A stretch of 64,000 nucleotides of DNA from Lentzea terrae (GTDB lineage Bacteria; Actinomycetota; Actinomycetes; Mycobacteriales; Pseudonocardiaceae). Below the pieces are notes generated by a model that saw nothing but the letters and a program-made list of their open reading frames with translations, was not told where the DNA came from and made no database searches. Below are positions 37,947-46,059 of this stretch, in pieces. The stretch spans positions 19,998-83,997 of the forward strand of contig NZ_QFWW01000007.1 of NCBI RefSeq assembly GCF_003265345.1. The letters run 5' to 3'. Each line of letters opens with the position of its first letter. The first letter of the stretch is position 1. The position numbers and the translations under genes were made by a program.

Positions 37947-37972
37947 CCTTGGAGTGCGCTCACAGGTTTAGC
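37943..37972 (+). promoter_or_regulatory. MerR-type promoter/operator
   Basis: TTGACC (37943-37948) and TTTAGC (about 37967-37972) are about 18 bases apart, and the spacer holds CCTTGGAG-TGCG-CTCACAGG, an imperfect palindrome with 6 of 8 matches. This is the layout of MerR-controlled promoters. Transcription would begin a few bases before the MerR ATG, so the message is nearly leaderless. Confidence 0.55.
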
Positions 37973-37981
37973 GTGGAGCGC

Positions 37982-38350
37982 ATGAGAGTCGCCGAGCTCG
38001 CACGGCAGGTCGGGGTCCGGCCCGACACGGTTCGGTACTACGAGCGCGCGGGCCTGCTCGCGCCGCCGCCGCGCACGTCGTCGGGGTATCGGCAGTATCC
38101 GCCGTCGGCCGCCGACCGGATCCTGTTCATCCGCGACTGCCAGCGCCTCGGCCTGACGTTGCGCGAGATCTCGTCGTTGCTCGAGGTGCGCGACACCGGC
38201 GAGTGCCCGTGCGAACCGGCCGAGCAGCTGCTGCAACGGCACATCGCCGAGATCGACGCGGAGATGGCCAGGCTCGCGCGACTCCGTTCGGACCTGGTGG
38301 ACATGGTCGGGACCGACTGTCCACCGTGGTGCCCGCCAGAGGGGAGGTGA
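37982..38350 (+). CDS. MerR family metal-responsive regulator
   Basis: 122 residues. The HTH is MRVAELARQVGVRPDTVRYYERAGLL (opening motif), followed by the wing GYRQYPPSAADRILFIRDCQRLGL and a dimerisation helix. Cys in RDCQ, then GECPCEPAEQLL at the metal-loop place and a C-terminal CPPWCPPEGR give five cysteines, suggesting a thiophilic metal (Zn, Cd, Pb, Hg or Cu class). It overlaps the ribosome site of an 11-codon Cys-rich reading frame, the probable regulated partner. No efflux pump is nearby, which is unusual for a metal-responsive MerR. Confidence 0.85.
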   Translation: MRVAELARQVGVRPDTVRYYERAGLLAPPPRTSSGYRQYPPSAADRILFIRDCQRLGLTLREISSLLEVRDTGECPCEPAEQLLQRHIAEIDAEMARLARLRSDLVDMVGTDCPPWCPPEGR

Positions 38351-38356
38351 TCGGAA

Positions 38357-38392
38357 GTGGACGACTGCTGCACCGCTTGCGACTGCTGCTGA
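38357..38392 (+). CDS. Cys-rich 11-residue micropeptide MDDCCTACDCC
   Basis: GTG 38357 to TGA 38392 encodes MDDCCTACDCC: five cysteines and three aspartates in 11 residues. The SD GGAGGTGATC (38343-38352) matches the 16S 3' end over ten bases and its GGAGG is 9 bases before the GTG; it overlaps the MerR stop, so the two are coupled. This is a very strong sign of translation. The composition resembles a miniature metallothionein or metal buffer, or a regulatory leader peptide rich in Cys codons. A hairpin follows. No homologue is known to me; translation and metal binding are inferred. Confidence 0.62.
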   Translation: MDDCCTACDCC

Positions 38393-38419
38393 CCGTCGAT
38401 TGATTAGTCAGTTGATACC

Positions 38420-38444
38420 AATCCGGCGAGGCGCCCGCCGGATT
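38420..38444 (+). terminator. Hairpin after MerR and Cys-rich peptide
   Basis: AATCCGGCG and CGCCGGATT form a perfect 9-bp stem with a 7-base loop, 27 bases after the micropeptide stop. There is no T-tract. Confidence 0.65.
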
Positions 38445-38563
38445 CGTGTCGGAAACATGTCACTCGTCCAACATCAGACCGATGTCTAAACGAATTCGAC
38501 AGCTCCATTCGCGACTCGCCGGGGCAAGATGGATATCGCACGGCGACGTCCAGGGGAGCGGGC

Positions 38564-39376
38564 ATGACCGACCTGCGTTTCGCATGGCTCGAGATCACCG
38601 GCAAATGTCAACTGAGCTGCACGCACTGCTACGCGGACTCCGGCCCGCACGGCACAGAGGGCACGCTCCGAACATCCGATTGGTTCCGCGTCATAGACGA
38701 CGTAGCCGAACTCGGCGCGCAGTCGGTTCAGTTCATCGGCGGCGAACCGACATTGCACCCAGATTTACCGGCGTTGGTGGATCGCGCACTCGATGCCGGA
38801 CTGACCGTCGAGGTCTTCAGCAATCTCGTCCACGTGGGCCCGCGTCTCTGGGACGCCTTCTCCCGTCCCGGTGTGCGCCTCGCGACGAGCTACTACTCCG
38901 ACACCGCCGCCCAGCACGAGGCCATCACCGGCCGCCGCGGCAGTCACGCCCGCACGCGCGCCAACATCGCCGAAGCCTTGGGCCGCGACATCCCACTGCG
39001 CGCCGGTGTCATCGATGTCAGCTCGTCCGACTTCATCGGCCGGCAACGCACGCACGCCGCCCAGGCCGACCTCATGTCGCTCGGCGTCGCTCAAGTCGGC
39101 GTCGACAGCCTCCGCGGGGTGGGCCGCGGCGCAAACGCTTCACCCAGTGCCGACCAGCTGTGCGGTCGCTGCGGCCACGGCGCCGTCGCCATCGCCCCGA
39201 CCGGCGAGGTCTGGCCGTGCGTCTTCGCCCGCTGGATCTCGCTCGGCAATATATTGGATACGGATCTACCGACGATCCTCTCCACGGTCGCTTCTCCCGG
39301 TCCCGTGACCGCAGGCACTTCCTGCTGGCCCCAGGGCGGCGGCTCGTGCGCCCCTAACGATCCCCCGCGCCTTTGA
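38564..39376 (+). CDS. Radical SAM protein with Cys-rich C-terminus
   Basis: 270 residues. Cluster motif [13 protein letters not shown] (CxxxCxxC, about 15-22), GGEPTLHP as the SAM-binding GGE motif, TVEVFSN. A SPASM-like end holds [20 protein letters not shown] and [10 protein letters not shown], enough for an auxiliary iron-sulfur cluster, but shortened versus standard SPASM proteins. It is not beside a recognisable precursor peptide or kinase partner. Possible roles: RiPP maturation or modification of a small molecule. GGGGAGC precedes ATG 38564. It overlaps the convergent kinase by 23 bases. NIL is again spelled AAT-ATA-TTG. Confidence 0.78.
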   Translation: MTDLRFAWLEITGKCQLSCTHCYADSGPHGTEGTLRTSDWFRVIDDVAELGAQSVQFIGGEPTLHPDLPALVDRALDAGLTVEVFSNLVHVGPRLWDAFSRPGVRLATSYYSDTAAQHEAITGRRGSHARTRANIAEALGRDIPLRAGVIDVSSSDFIGRQRTHAAQADLMSLGVAQVGVDSLRGVGRGANASPSADQLCGRCGHGAVAIAPTGEVWPCVFARWISLGNILDTDLPTILSTVASPGPVTAGTSCWPQGGGSCAPNDPPRL

Positions 39377-39908
39377 TCCGCTCAGCGATCGCCTTTGCAC
39401 ACTCGACCGCCTCGGCGCGGGTGGTGTCGACCTCGACGTCATAAGTCATCCCGCGATGCACCAGGTCGGCCTGCACCTCGGCCATCCCGGACACCCGATC
39501 GCCGCGGGCGAGCTCCCGGCCCGCGGCCACAGCGGCGTCGCACCGCACGCCGACCCACAGCACGTCGAGCCCGAGCAGCACCTTCTCCCACCGCTGCCTC
39601 GACTCGGTCCCGCCGAGGAACACGTCGTCCACGATCACCCGCGCCCCAGCGCGCACCATCGCGGCCACGCCCTCCATCCACGCGTCCTCGAGGCGCCGGA
39701 ACTCCGCCCCGATCGTGATGTCCCCGTCGTCCGCGAACCCGATCCCGTCGGCCCCGAGCTGCAACCGCGGCGGCATCACGTCGATCAACGTGTCGACCCC
39801 GATCGCCAGCCACGCCTCAGGCAACACGGCCTGCAGACACCGCGCGATCCCCGACTTGCCGGAGCTGGACCCACCGTTGAGAACGATCACCTGAACACTC
39901 GACCCCAC
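39354..39908 (-). CDS. Chloramphenicol phosphotransferase-like P-loop kinase
   Basis: 184 residues from GTG 39908. Walker A is [15 protein letters not shown] (about 6-14), with [15 protein letters not shown] containing the catalytic Asp of the Cpt family, then a DDVFLGG motif and the lid [12 protein letters not shown]. Close to CPT, which phosphorylates the 3-OH of chloramphenicol, but many relatives have other or unknown alcohol substrates. The start is uncertain, with GTG 39899 also in frame. A remnant of a related P-loop kinase lies 200 bases beyond R4, so the locus may once have held two such kinases. Confidence 0.78.
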   Translation of the reverse strand: MGSSVQVIVLNGGSSSGKSGIARCLQAVLPEAWLAIGVDTLIDVMPPRLQLGADGIGFADDGDITIGAEFRRLEDAWMEGVAAMVRAGARVIVDDVFLGGTESRQRWEKVLLGLDVLWVGVRCDAAVAAGRELARGDRVSGMAEVQADLVHRGMTYDVEVDTTRAEAVECAKAIAERIKGAGDR

Positions 39909-39969
39909 GCCCCGACCGTACCCAGCCCGCCCCAACCCCACCCCTCATTTCCCCGCCGCTCACCATCCC

Positions 39970-40114
39970 TAGCAATGACTCTTTTGCCGACAAAGTCAAA
40001 AGACTCATTGCTAAGCACCAGCTCAGCCCCTTCCCGCCACTGATATATCGCTGCGGCCAGCCCGTCGGATGAAAAAAACGTTTGCGGACGTCGTCAAAAG
40101 ACTCATTGCAAAGG
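39970..40114. repeat. Composite interspersed repeat, copy R4 (two cores)
   Basis: The first core (39970-40015) is the inverted type, AGCAATGACTCTTTTG paired with CAAAAGACTCATTGCT, one mismatch over 16. TGATATATCG follows at 40041, then CTGCGGCCAGCCCG, then a second core (40069-40114) with AAAACGTTTGCGGACG and CAAAAGACTCATTGCAAAGG. This copy and R1 share the same order of pieces. Its far end borders the P-loop kinase remnant. Confidence 0.85.
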
Positions 40115-40315
40115 TCAACAAGGAAGGCGGCCCTGGGGTCGGTCAGCCAAGTCGGACGTGCCGGAAGCCGCGGTCGTGCAGCCGCCCAGCACGGTGACGG
40201 GCTCGGCGAGCAGCGCGAAGTGGTGCACCCGGTGGCTGTCGTCGCGCAGCCTGCCGACGATGCCCGAGAAGTACCGGGGGCCGCCGAACGGTCCGTTGAT
40301 CCAGCTCAGCACCAA
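40115..40315 (-). pseudogene. Remnant of a TmrB-like P-loop kinase
   Basis: The frame reads MVLSWINGPFGG directly followed by PRYFSGIVGRLRDD and HRVHHFALLAEPVTVL. The first piece is the N-terminus of WINGPFGGGKT-type kinases (TmrB-like), but the Lys-Thr of the Walker A is missing. The second piece resembles a late helix of the same family. Most of the enzyme between them is deleted. The frame ends at a TGA lying within the edge of repeat R4. It is a dead remnant; the family match is from memory. Confidence 0.6.
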
Positions 40316-40322
40316 GCCGACG

Positions 40323-41642
40323 TCAGCGACGAGCGGCGCCAGCCCGCCGTTCCTCCTGCAACTCGCGCTGGTACCCGAGGAAGTCGACCTCCAGCGTGTG
40401 CCGCTTCGACTTCACGTACCGGCTCCGCAGCGACTCCCGGTAAGAAGTGATCTCCGCCTTCATCTCCGGCTCCGAAGGCAGCACAGCCTGCCCGGACACC
40501 AGATCAGCGATCCACTCGGCCTGAGCCTCGGCCAGCGGCATGATCGCCCCCAGCGGCTGGATTAGCCCGAGGAAGTACAGCCCGGGATGAGCCGGATCCA
40601 CGACCCGCCGGTACAACGACACCTCGTTGTCCGCGGACGACACCGCCGAGAACTCAACCGAGTCCAGGAACGGGAAGTCGACCTTGTACCCCGTGCAGTA
40701 GACGATGACGTCGACGTCCTCACGACTGCCATCGGCGAAAACCACGCCGACCCCGTCCAACCGGGCAATGTTCGGCTTCACGGTGATGTCGCCGTGCCCG
40801 AGCCGGGTCAGCAGATCGTCGGACACGGTCGGGTGCGCCGCGAGGATCCCGTGCGAAGGCTCCGGCAGCCCGTAGGAGGAAAGCTTCCCCCGCGCCAGCC
40901 GCAGCATCGCCCGAAGCGACAGCGCCTGCACCCACGCGGGCGCGAACCGGGCGAGCGGCGAGGTCGTCAGGTGGTCGGTCGGCATCCCGAACAGGTACTT
41001 GGGCATGATGTGCGCGCCGCGCCGCATGGCCAGAAAGGTCCGGGACGCGACCCTGGACGCTTCCACCGCGATGTCGCAGGCGGAATTGCCGATGCCCAGA
41101 ACCAGCACCTTCTTGTCCGCGAAACGCTCCGGCGTCTTGTAGAAGTGCGCGTGCAGCTCCTCGCCGGAGAACGAACCGGGAAACGCGGGCTCGGGCAGAC
41201 GCGGCGACCAGTGGTGACCGGAAGCGACGATGACCGAACGGTACGGCACAGAAACAGAAGCGCCCGTGTCGCGATCGCGCGTAGTGACCGAATAACCACT
41301 CGAAGCGACGGAAACCGAAACGACTTCGGTCCGGAACCGGATGCGGTCGCGGAACCCGTGGTGCTTCACGAAGTCGTCGAAGTACTCCGCGATCTGGAAG
41401 TGCGACGGGTAGGCCGGCAGATGCGCGGACATCGGGAAGGACTTGAACTCCATCATCTGCCGCGAGGTGTTGATGTGGAGTGACCGGTAGGCGGACGACA
41501 TGCCGTTGTCGTTGAGATAGCGCCAGTTGCCACCGATCTCGGACCCGGTCTCGTAGCAGTCGTAGTCGATGCCGCGGGCGCTGAGCACCTGACATGCGGC
41601 GATGCCGGAAGAGCCTGCCCCGATGACGCACACGCGGTCCAT
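40323..41642 (-). CDS. Flavin-containing monooxygenase
   Basis: 439 residues. FAD motif VIGAGSSGIAA at residues 6-16, the FMO fingerprint FPGSFSGEELHAHFYK (FxGxxxHxxxYK, about 160), NADP motif VLGIGNSACDIAVE (about 189) and the ATG-like VIVYCTGYKVDFPFL. It oxygenates an N or S centre of a small molecule using NADPH and O2; the substrate is not evident. It ends 8 bases before the kinase remnant and is divergent from the DrrAB-like exporter. ATG 41642 has no strong ribosome site. GC and codon use look native. Confidence 0.85.
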   Translation of the reverse strand: MDRVCVIGAGSSGIAACQVLSARGIDYDCYETGSEIGGNWRYLNDNGMSSAYRSLHINTSRQMMEFKSFPMSAHLPAYPSHFQIAEYFDDFVKHHGFRDRIRFRTEVVSVSVASSGYSVTTRDRDTGASVSVPYRSVIVASGHHWSPRLPEPAFPGSFSGEELHAHFYKTPERFADKKVLVLGIGNSACDIAVEASRVASRTFLAMRRGAHIMPKYLFGMPTDHLTTSPLARFAPAWVQALSLRAMLRLARGKLSSYGLPEPSHGILAAHPTVSDDLLTRLGHGDITVKPNIARLDGVGVVFADGSREDVDVIVYCTGYKVDFPFLDSVEFSAVSSADNEVSLYRRVVDPAHPGLYFLGLIQPLGAIMPLAEAQAEWIADLVSGQAVLPSEPEMKAEITSYRESLRSRYVKSKRHTLEVDFLGYQRELQEERRAGAARR

Positions 41643-41740
41643 GACTCTGAAGTATTTTCACGTTCAAACCGCGTGTCAATCACCCGGTGCAAGGACCTAA
41701 ATCGGACGAAATTGTCAGACCCGAGGTCCATGATGCCCGC

Positions 41741-42697
41741 ATGACAGACGCGATCGTGGCCGAAGGCCTGGTCAAACGCTACGGGTCGGTCGTCGCGCTC
41801 AACGGCCTGGACCTGAGAGTCGAGGAAGGCACCATCATGGGCCTGCTCGGACCCAACGGAGCAGGCAAGACGACGGCGGTGCGGGTGTTCACCACCCTGC
41901 TCGAAGCCGACGAGGGCACGGCGCGCGTCGCCGGGCTCGACGTCCGCAAGCAAGCCGACGAGCTGCGCAAGAACATCGGCCTCTCCGGCCAGTACGCGGC
42001 CGTCGACGACAACCTCACCGGGTTCGAGAACCTCGACATGGTCGGCCGCCTGTACCACCTCGGCCGCGCCAGGAGCCGCGAACGCGCCCGCGAGCTCCTC
42101 GCCAGGTTCGACCTGGAGGACGCCGCCGACCGCCCGGTCAAGGGCTACTCCGGCGGCATGCGCAGAAGGCTCGACCTCGCGGGCGCGCTCGTCGCGAAAC
42201 CGAGCGTCCTGTTCCTCGACGAACCCACCACCGGTCTCGATCCGAGGTCACGCCTCGGCATGTGGGACGTGATCGAGGAGCTCGTCAAAGGCGGCACGAC
42301 GCTGCTGCTCACCACCCAGTACCTCGAGGAGGCCGACCGCCTTGCCGACCAGATCGCCGTGATCGACCACGGCCAGGTGATCGCCGAGGGCACCGCCGAC
42401 CAGCTGAAGGACCAGGTCGGCGGCGAACGTCTCGAGCTCTCCGTCGCCACGAACGCCGAGCTGGCCATCGCGAGGTCCACGCTCGCCGACCTCGCCGTCG
42501 GCCCGATGGAGACCGACGAACGCCAGCACCACCTCACCGTGCCGATCGCGGGCGGGTCCGCGGTGCTGATCGAGGCGATCCGGCGGCTCGACGGCGAGGC
42601 GGTGAAGGTGCTCGACGTCGGTCTGCGCCGGCCGACGCTGGACGACGTGTTCCTGACGCTGACCGGCCACCACGCCGACGGGGAGGACGAGAAGTGA
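41741..42697 (+). CDS. ABC exporter ATP-binding protein (DrrA type)
   Basis: 318 residues. Walker A GPNGAGKTT (about 39-47), signature YSGGMRRRLDLAGALV, Walker B VLFLDEPTTGLDP and a C-terminal extension ending RRPTLDDVFLTLTGH, the hallmark of DrrA drug-resistance ATPases (DUF4162). It powers drug or lipid export with the adjacent permease. It starts at ATG 41741, though no strong SD is seen; a longer frame from 41687 is possible. The stop overlaps the permease GTG. The exported compound is not predicted. Confidence 0.88.
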   Translation: MTDAIVAEGLVKRYGSVVALNGLDLRVEEGTIMGLLGPNGAGKTTAVRVFTTLLEADEGTARVAGLDVRKQADELRKNIGLSGQYAAVDDNLTGFENLDMVGRLYHLGRARSRERARELLARFDLEDAADRPVKGYSGGMRRRLDLAGALVAKPSVLFLDEPTTGLDPRSRLGMWDVIEELVKGGTTLLLTTQYLEEADRLADQIAVIDHGQVIAEGTADQLKDQVGGERLELSVATNAELAIARSTLADLAVGPMETDERQHHLTVPIAGGSAVLIEAIRRLDGEAVKVLDVGLRRPTLDDVFLTLTGHHADGEDEK

Positions 42698-43494
42698 AGC
42701 TGCTGCACGCACTCGCCGACGGCTCGGTCGTCGCCAAGCGCAACCTCATCAAGATCAAGCGAGTGCCCGACCTGCTGGTGTTCGCGACGATCATGCCGAT
42801 CATGTTCGTGCTGCTGTTCGCCTACGTGTTCGGCGGCTCGATCGAGATCCCCGGCATGGACTACCGCGAGTTCCTGATGGCGGGCATCTTCGCGCAGACC
42901 GTGTTGTTCGGCGCCACGATCACCGGAAGCGGCCTGGCGGAGGACATCACCAAGGGCATCATCGACCGCTTCCGCTCGCTGCCGATGGCCCGGTCCGCGG
43001 TGCTGATCGGCCGCACGACCTCGGACCTCGTCAACAACGCGCTGGTCGTCGTCATCATGATGCTCAGCGGCCTGGTCGTCGGCTGGCGCATCCACTCCTC
43101 ACCGCTGGAGGCGCTCGCGGGAGTCGGCTTGCTGCTGCTCTTCGCCTACGCGTTCTCGTGGGCGATGGCGTGGGTCGGGTTGCTGGTGCGCAGTCCCGAG
43201 GTGTTCAACAACGCGAGCTTCATCTTCATCTTCCCGCTCAGCTACATCGCGAACACGTTCGTGCAGTCGGAGAAGCTGCCCACCGTGCTCCGCCACTTCG
43301 CGGAGTGGAACCCGGTCTCCGCGGTCACGCAGGCGACCCGCGAACTGTTCGGCAACACCTCTCCCCTGTCGCCCGCGCCGGACGTGTGGCCCCTGCAGCA
43401 CCCCGTGCTCGCCTCGCTCGGCTGGGTGGTGATCTTCCTGCTGATCTTCGTCCCGCTGGCCAACAGCCAGTACAAACGCGCGGTGGCCCGCTGA
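42694..43494 (+). CDS. ABC-2 type exporter permease (DrrB type)
   Basis: 266 residues with six membrane helices. It contains ITKGIIDRFRSLPMARSAVLIGRT, the DrrB-type loop, and GTG 42694 overlaps the ATPase stop, so the two form a translationally coupled pair. The C-terminal WNPVSAVTQATRELFG is the standard ABC-2 permease ending. It probably exports a lipophilic substrate; no biosynthesis genes are seen nearby apart from the divergent monooxygenase. Confidence 0.88.
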   Translation: MKLLHALADGSVVAKRNLIKIKRVPDLLVFATIMPIMFVLLFAYVFGGSIEIPGMDYREFLMAGIFAQTVLFGATITGSGLAEDITKGIIDRFRSLPMARSAVLIGRTTSDLVNNALVVVIMMLSGLVVGWRIHSSPLEALAGVGLLLLFAYAFSWAMAWVGLLVRSPEVFNNASFIFIFPLSYIANTFVQSEKLPTVLRHFAEWNPVSAVTQATRELFGNTSPLSPAPDVWPLQHPVLASLGWVVIFLLIFVPLANSQYKRAVAR

Positions 43495-43542
43495 GTGGAA
43501 CGGGGTATGCCCCGTGCCCCCAGGAGCCATACGTTGTGCCCC

Positions 43543-44214
43543 ATGCGAAAGCTTCTGGTGGCAGTCACGTCGGTACTGGCGATCACGGTCTCCACTGGCA
43601 CGGCGGCGGGCGCACCGCTGCCGTGCCCGGAGATCTTCGCGACCAACAACACCGCGATCATCACGGACCCGGACGACCCGCGGCTGCAGGACAGACTGGT
43701 CAAGTTCGACCGCGAGGTGCGCGGCATCGTGTTCGCCAACGGCGGCATCACCACCCGCTCCACGTTGCTGGACGGCGTGTTCTGGTCCAGCGACCTGCAG
43801 CAGACGACGTTCGAACGCTCCCGCAAGTTCGACGTCACGCTCAACGAGGAGAGCCTGCGCCACACCGCCTCGACGATCAGCAAGCAGTTCAGGCAGGAGT
43901 CGGTGCTGACGTTCCGGTTCCTGCCCGCGAACTCGCCGAAGGTCGACGCCGTGCAGGTCGAGGTCGACGGCATCACGGCGAAGCAGGTCCGCGAAGGCCT
44001 CCTCAAGGACGCCGTCGCGCGCGAGAAGCTCGGCGGCGGCAGCGTCACGTTGCAGAACAAGGCGATCCTCATCGCGGACGTCAACGACCTCCCGACGGTG
44101 CGGGCGTTCGTCACGAACATCGGCGGCGACATGAGCAAGGCCAAGATCCGCAAGGGCGACTGGGAGTTCGTCGGCGCGGAAACTCCTTTGTGGATCAACC
44201 AAAACGCCGCCTAA
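43543..44214 (+). CDS. Secreted hypothetical protein
   Basis: 223 residues from ATG 43543. An N-terminal signal peptide (MRKLLVAVTSVLAITVSTG, then AAGAPLPCPE) with likely signal peptidase I cleavage near residue 24. The mature part is acidic/basic mixed without a family I recognise; it includes FANGGITTRSTLLDGVFW and ends KGDWEFVGAETPLW. There is no lipobox, so it is probably exported and soluble. It lies between the exporter permease and rtcB with 48 and 10 base gaps. Confidence 0.65.
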   Translation: MRKLLVAVTSVLAITVSTGTAAGAPLPCPEIFATNNTAIITDPDDPRLQDRLVKFDREVRGIVFANGGITTRSTLLDGVFWSSDLQQTTFERSRKFDVTLNEESLRHTASTISKQFRQESVLTFRFLPANSPKVDAVQVEVDGITAKQVREGLLKDAVAREKLGGGSVTLQNKAILIADVNDLPTVRAFVTNIGGDMSKAKIRKGDWEFVGAETPLWINQNAA

Positions 44215-44224
44215 CCTCATAGCC

Positions 44225-45403
44225 ATGGCAGCACACGTCGTCCACGGCAAGAACGTGGACATCCGCATGTGGACTCGGCCCGACGAGGTCGAAGAGTTCG
44301 CCATGCAACAGCTTCAGAACATCTCCGCGCTGCCGTGGGCCGTCAAGCACATCGCCGTGATGCCGGACGTGCATTACGGCAAGGGGGCCACGGTGGGATC
44401 GGTGATCGCGTTGCGCGACGCCGTCTCCCCCGCGGCCGTCGGCGTGGACATCGGCTGCGGCATGGCCGCCGTGCGCACCTCGCTCACGGCCAGCGACCTG
44501 CCGGAGACACTGCGCGATCTGCGATCGCGCATGGAGGCCGTGGTTCCCGTCGGTTTCGGACAGCACAAGGCGACCGCGTTCACCGAAAGGGACGCGTCCG
44601 ACTGGGCTTCGTTCTGGCGGAAGTTCGACGACCTCACGCCTGCCGTGAAGGCGCGCGCCGACAAGGCGATGCACCAGATGGGCACGCTCGGCGGAGGAAA
44701 CCACTTCCTCGAGGTCTGCCTGGACACCGACCAGCGCGTGTGGGTCATGCTGCACTCCGGGTCGCGCGGTATCGGCAACGAGCTGGCGCAGCACCACATC
44801 TCGGTGGCGCGCACGCTCGCGCACAACGCCGAGCTGCCGGACCCGGACCTCGCGGTGTTCCTCGCGGGCACGCCGGAGATGGGCGCGTACCGGCACGACC
44901 TTTACTGGGCGCAGGACTATGCGCGGCGTAACCGCGCGGTCATGCTGCGTTTGGTGTGCGACGTGCTGCGTGCCGAGTTCCCGCACATCCTCTTCGAGGA
45001 GCCGATCTCGTGCCACCACAACTACGTGGCCGAGGAGACGCACTTCGGTGAGGACGTGCTGGTGACCCGCAAGGGCGCGATCCGGGCCGGGCGCGGCGAG
45101 CTGGGCATCATCCCGGGCTCGATGGGCACCGGCTCGTACATCGTGCGCGGTCTCGGGAACCCCGACTCGTTCGAGTCGGCGTCGCACGGCGCCGGCCGGA
45201 AGATGTCGCGCAACAAGGCCCGCAAGACGTTCACCACGAAGGATCTCGCCGCCCAGACAAGTGGCGTCGAGTGCCGCAAGGACTCCGGTGTGGTGGACGA
45301 GATTCCGGGCGCCTACAAGGACATCGACACCGTGATGGCGAACCAGTCCGATCTGGTCGAGGTGGTCGCCAAGCTCAAGCAGGTGGTTTGTATCAAGGGT
45401 TGA
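44225..45403 (+). CDS. rtcB: RNA-splicing ligase RtcB
   Basis: 392 residues. It joins 2',3'-cyclic-phosphate or 3'-phosphate RNA ends to 5'-OH ends using GTP and Mn. Metal and GTP motifs are present: VMPDVHYGKGATVGS, VGVDIGCGMAAVRT (Cys), GTLGGGNHFLEV, MLHSGSRGIGN, EEPISCHHNY, and ASHGAGRKMSR with the guanylylated His near 320. The gene stands alone without an archease or RtcA/RtcR. Roles in tRNA/rRNA repair after endonuclease damage are likely. ATG 44225 is chosen by motif start; ribosome site is weak. Confidence 0.93.
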   Translation: MAAHVVHGKNVDIRMWTRPDEVEEFAMQQLQNISALPWAVKHIAVMPDVHYGKGATVGSVIALRDAVSPAAVGVDIGCGMAAVRTSLTASDLPETLRDLRSRMEAVVPVGFGQHKATAFTERDASDWASFWRKFDDLTPAVKARADKAMHQMGTLGGGNHFLEVCLDTDQRVWVMLHSGSRGIGNELAQHHISVARTLAHNAELPDPDLAVFLAGTPEMGAYRHDLYWAQDYARRNRAVMLRLVCDVLRAEFPHILFEEPISCHHNYVAEETHFGEDVLVTRKGAIRAGRGELGIIPGSMGTGSYIVRGLGNPDSFESASHGAGRKMSRNKARKTFTTKDLAAQTSGVECRKDSGVVDEIPGAYKDIDTVMANQSDLVEVVAKLKQVVCIKG

Positions 45404-45429
45404 TGTTTCCACCGCGAGTTCGTGGGAAG

Positions 45430-45472
45430 CCTCCAGGACAGCAGAAAGTTTTTGCCTGTCTTGGAGGTTTTT
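45430..45472 (+). promoter_or_regulatory. Hairpin that may end rtcB and hide the next ribosome site
   Basis: CCTCCAGGACAG and CTGTCTTGGAGG pair over 12 positions with one G-U, a 14-base loop and TTTTT after the stem. Read as RNA, it is a good intrinsic terminator for rtcB. The right arm contains GGAGG, which is 7 bases before ATG 45475 and is its only ribosome site, so the same stem would block translation of the next gene if read through. Confidence 0.75.
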
Positions 45473-45474
45473 CC

Positions 45475-46059
45475 ATGTCAACGGGCGCCATCATCGGCCT
45501 GGTGGTCGCGGTTCTCGTGGTGCTGGTGGTCCTCGCCTTCGTGCTGAGGCCCGCCATGCAGCGCAAGAAGCTGCGCGACCGCTTCGGCCCCGAGTACGAC
45601 CGCGCGGTCGAGCAGAGCGACAACAGAACGGCCGCGGAGAAGGAGCTCGCCGAACGCGAGCACCGCCACAGCGAGTTCGACCTGAAGCCGCTTTCCCCGT
45701 CGGCGCAGGAGAGTTACCGCCGGCACTGGGCGGACGTGCAGGCGAAGTTCGTCGACTCGCCGGACAAGGCGATCGCGGACGCCGACCGGCTGGTGACGGA
45801 TCTGATGGCCGAGCGCGGCTATCCCACCGAGGGTTACGAGGCGCAACTGAGCGTCCTGTCGGTGGAACACGCCCGGACTCTCGAGCACTACCGCAAGGCG
45901 CACGACATCTCCGAACGCCAGGAGATCGGCGAGGCGAGCACCGAGGACCTGCGCACCGCGATGGTGCACTACCGCGAGCTGTTCACCGACCTGCTCGAAC
46001 ACGGTGCGGCTCCGAGCAAGGACCGTGACGCCGTGCGGAAGGAGAAGACGGATGTCTGA
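45475..46059 (+). CDS. Membrane-anchored hypothetical protein
   Basis: 194 residues. One N-terminal membrane helix (about 6-24; GAIIGLVVAVLVVLVVLAFV) followed by the basic AMQRKKLRDRFGPEYDRAVE motif and a long helical cytosolic or exposed domain with SAQESYRRHWADVQAKFVDS and STEDLRTAMVHYRELFTDLL. This architecture is common in actinobacteria without a named function. The C-terminal region is paralogous to the next protein. GGAGG is within the upstream hairpin. It overlaps the next start by 8 bases. Confidence 0.72.
   Translation: MSTGAIIGLVVAVLVVLVVLAFVLRPAMQRKKLRDRFGPEYDRAVEQSDNRTAAEKELAEREHRHSEFDLKPLSPSAQESYRRHWADVQAKFVDSPDKAIADADRLVTDLMAERGYPTEGYEAQLSVLSVEHARTLEHYRKAHDISERQEIGEASTEDLRTAMVHYRELFTDLLEHGAAPSKDRDAVRKEKTDV

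Noticed and set aside
38446..38563. A possible precursor peptide before the radical SAM gene (starting MSETCHSSN)
   Set aside because: The frame has no stop before or near the radical SAM start and continues through it; it has no leader-core pattern or good ribosome site.
38564..42697. A biosynthetic cluster made of the radical SAM, FMO and DrrAB genes
   Set aside because: Strands and gaps differ, a repeat and a pseudogene lie between them, and no core synthase or precursor is present.
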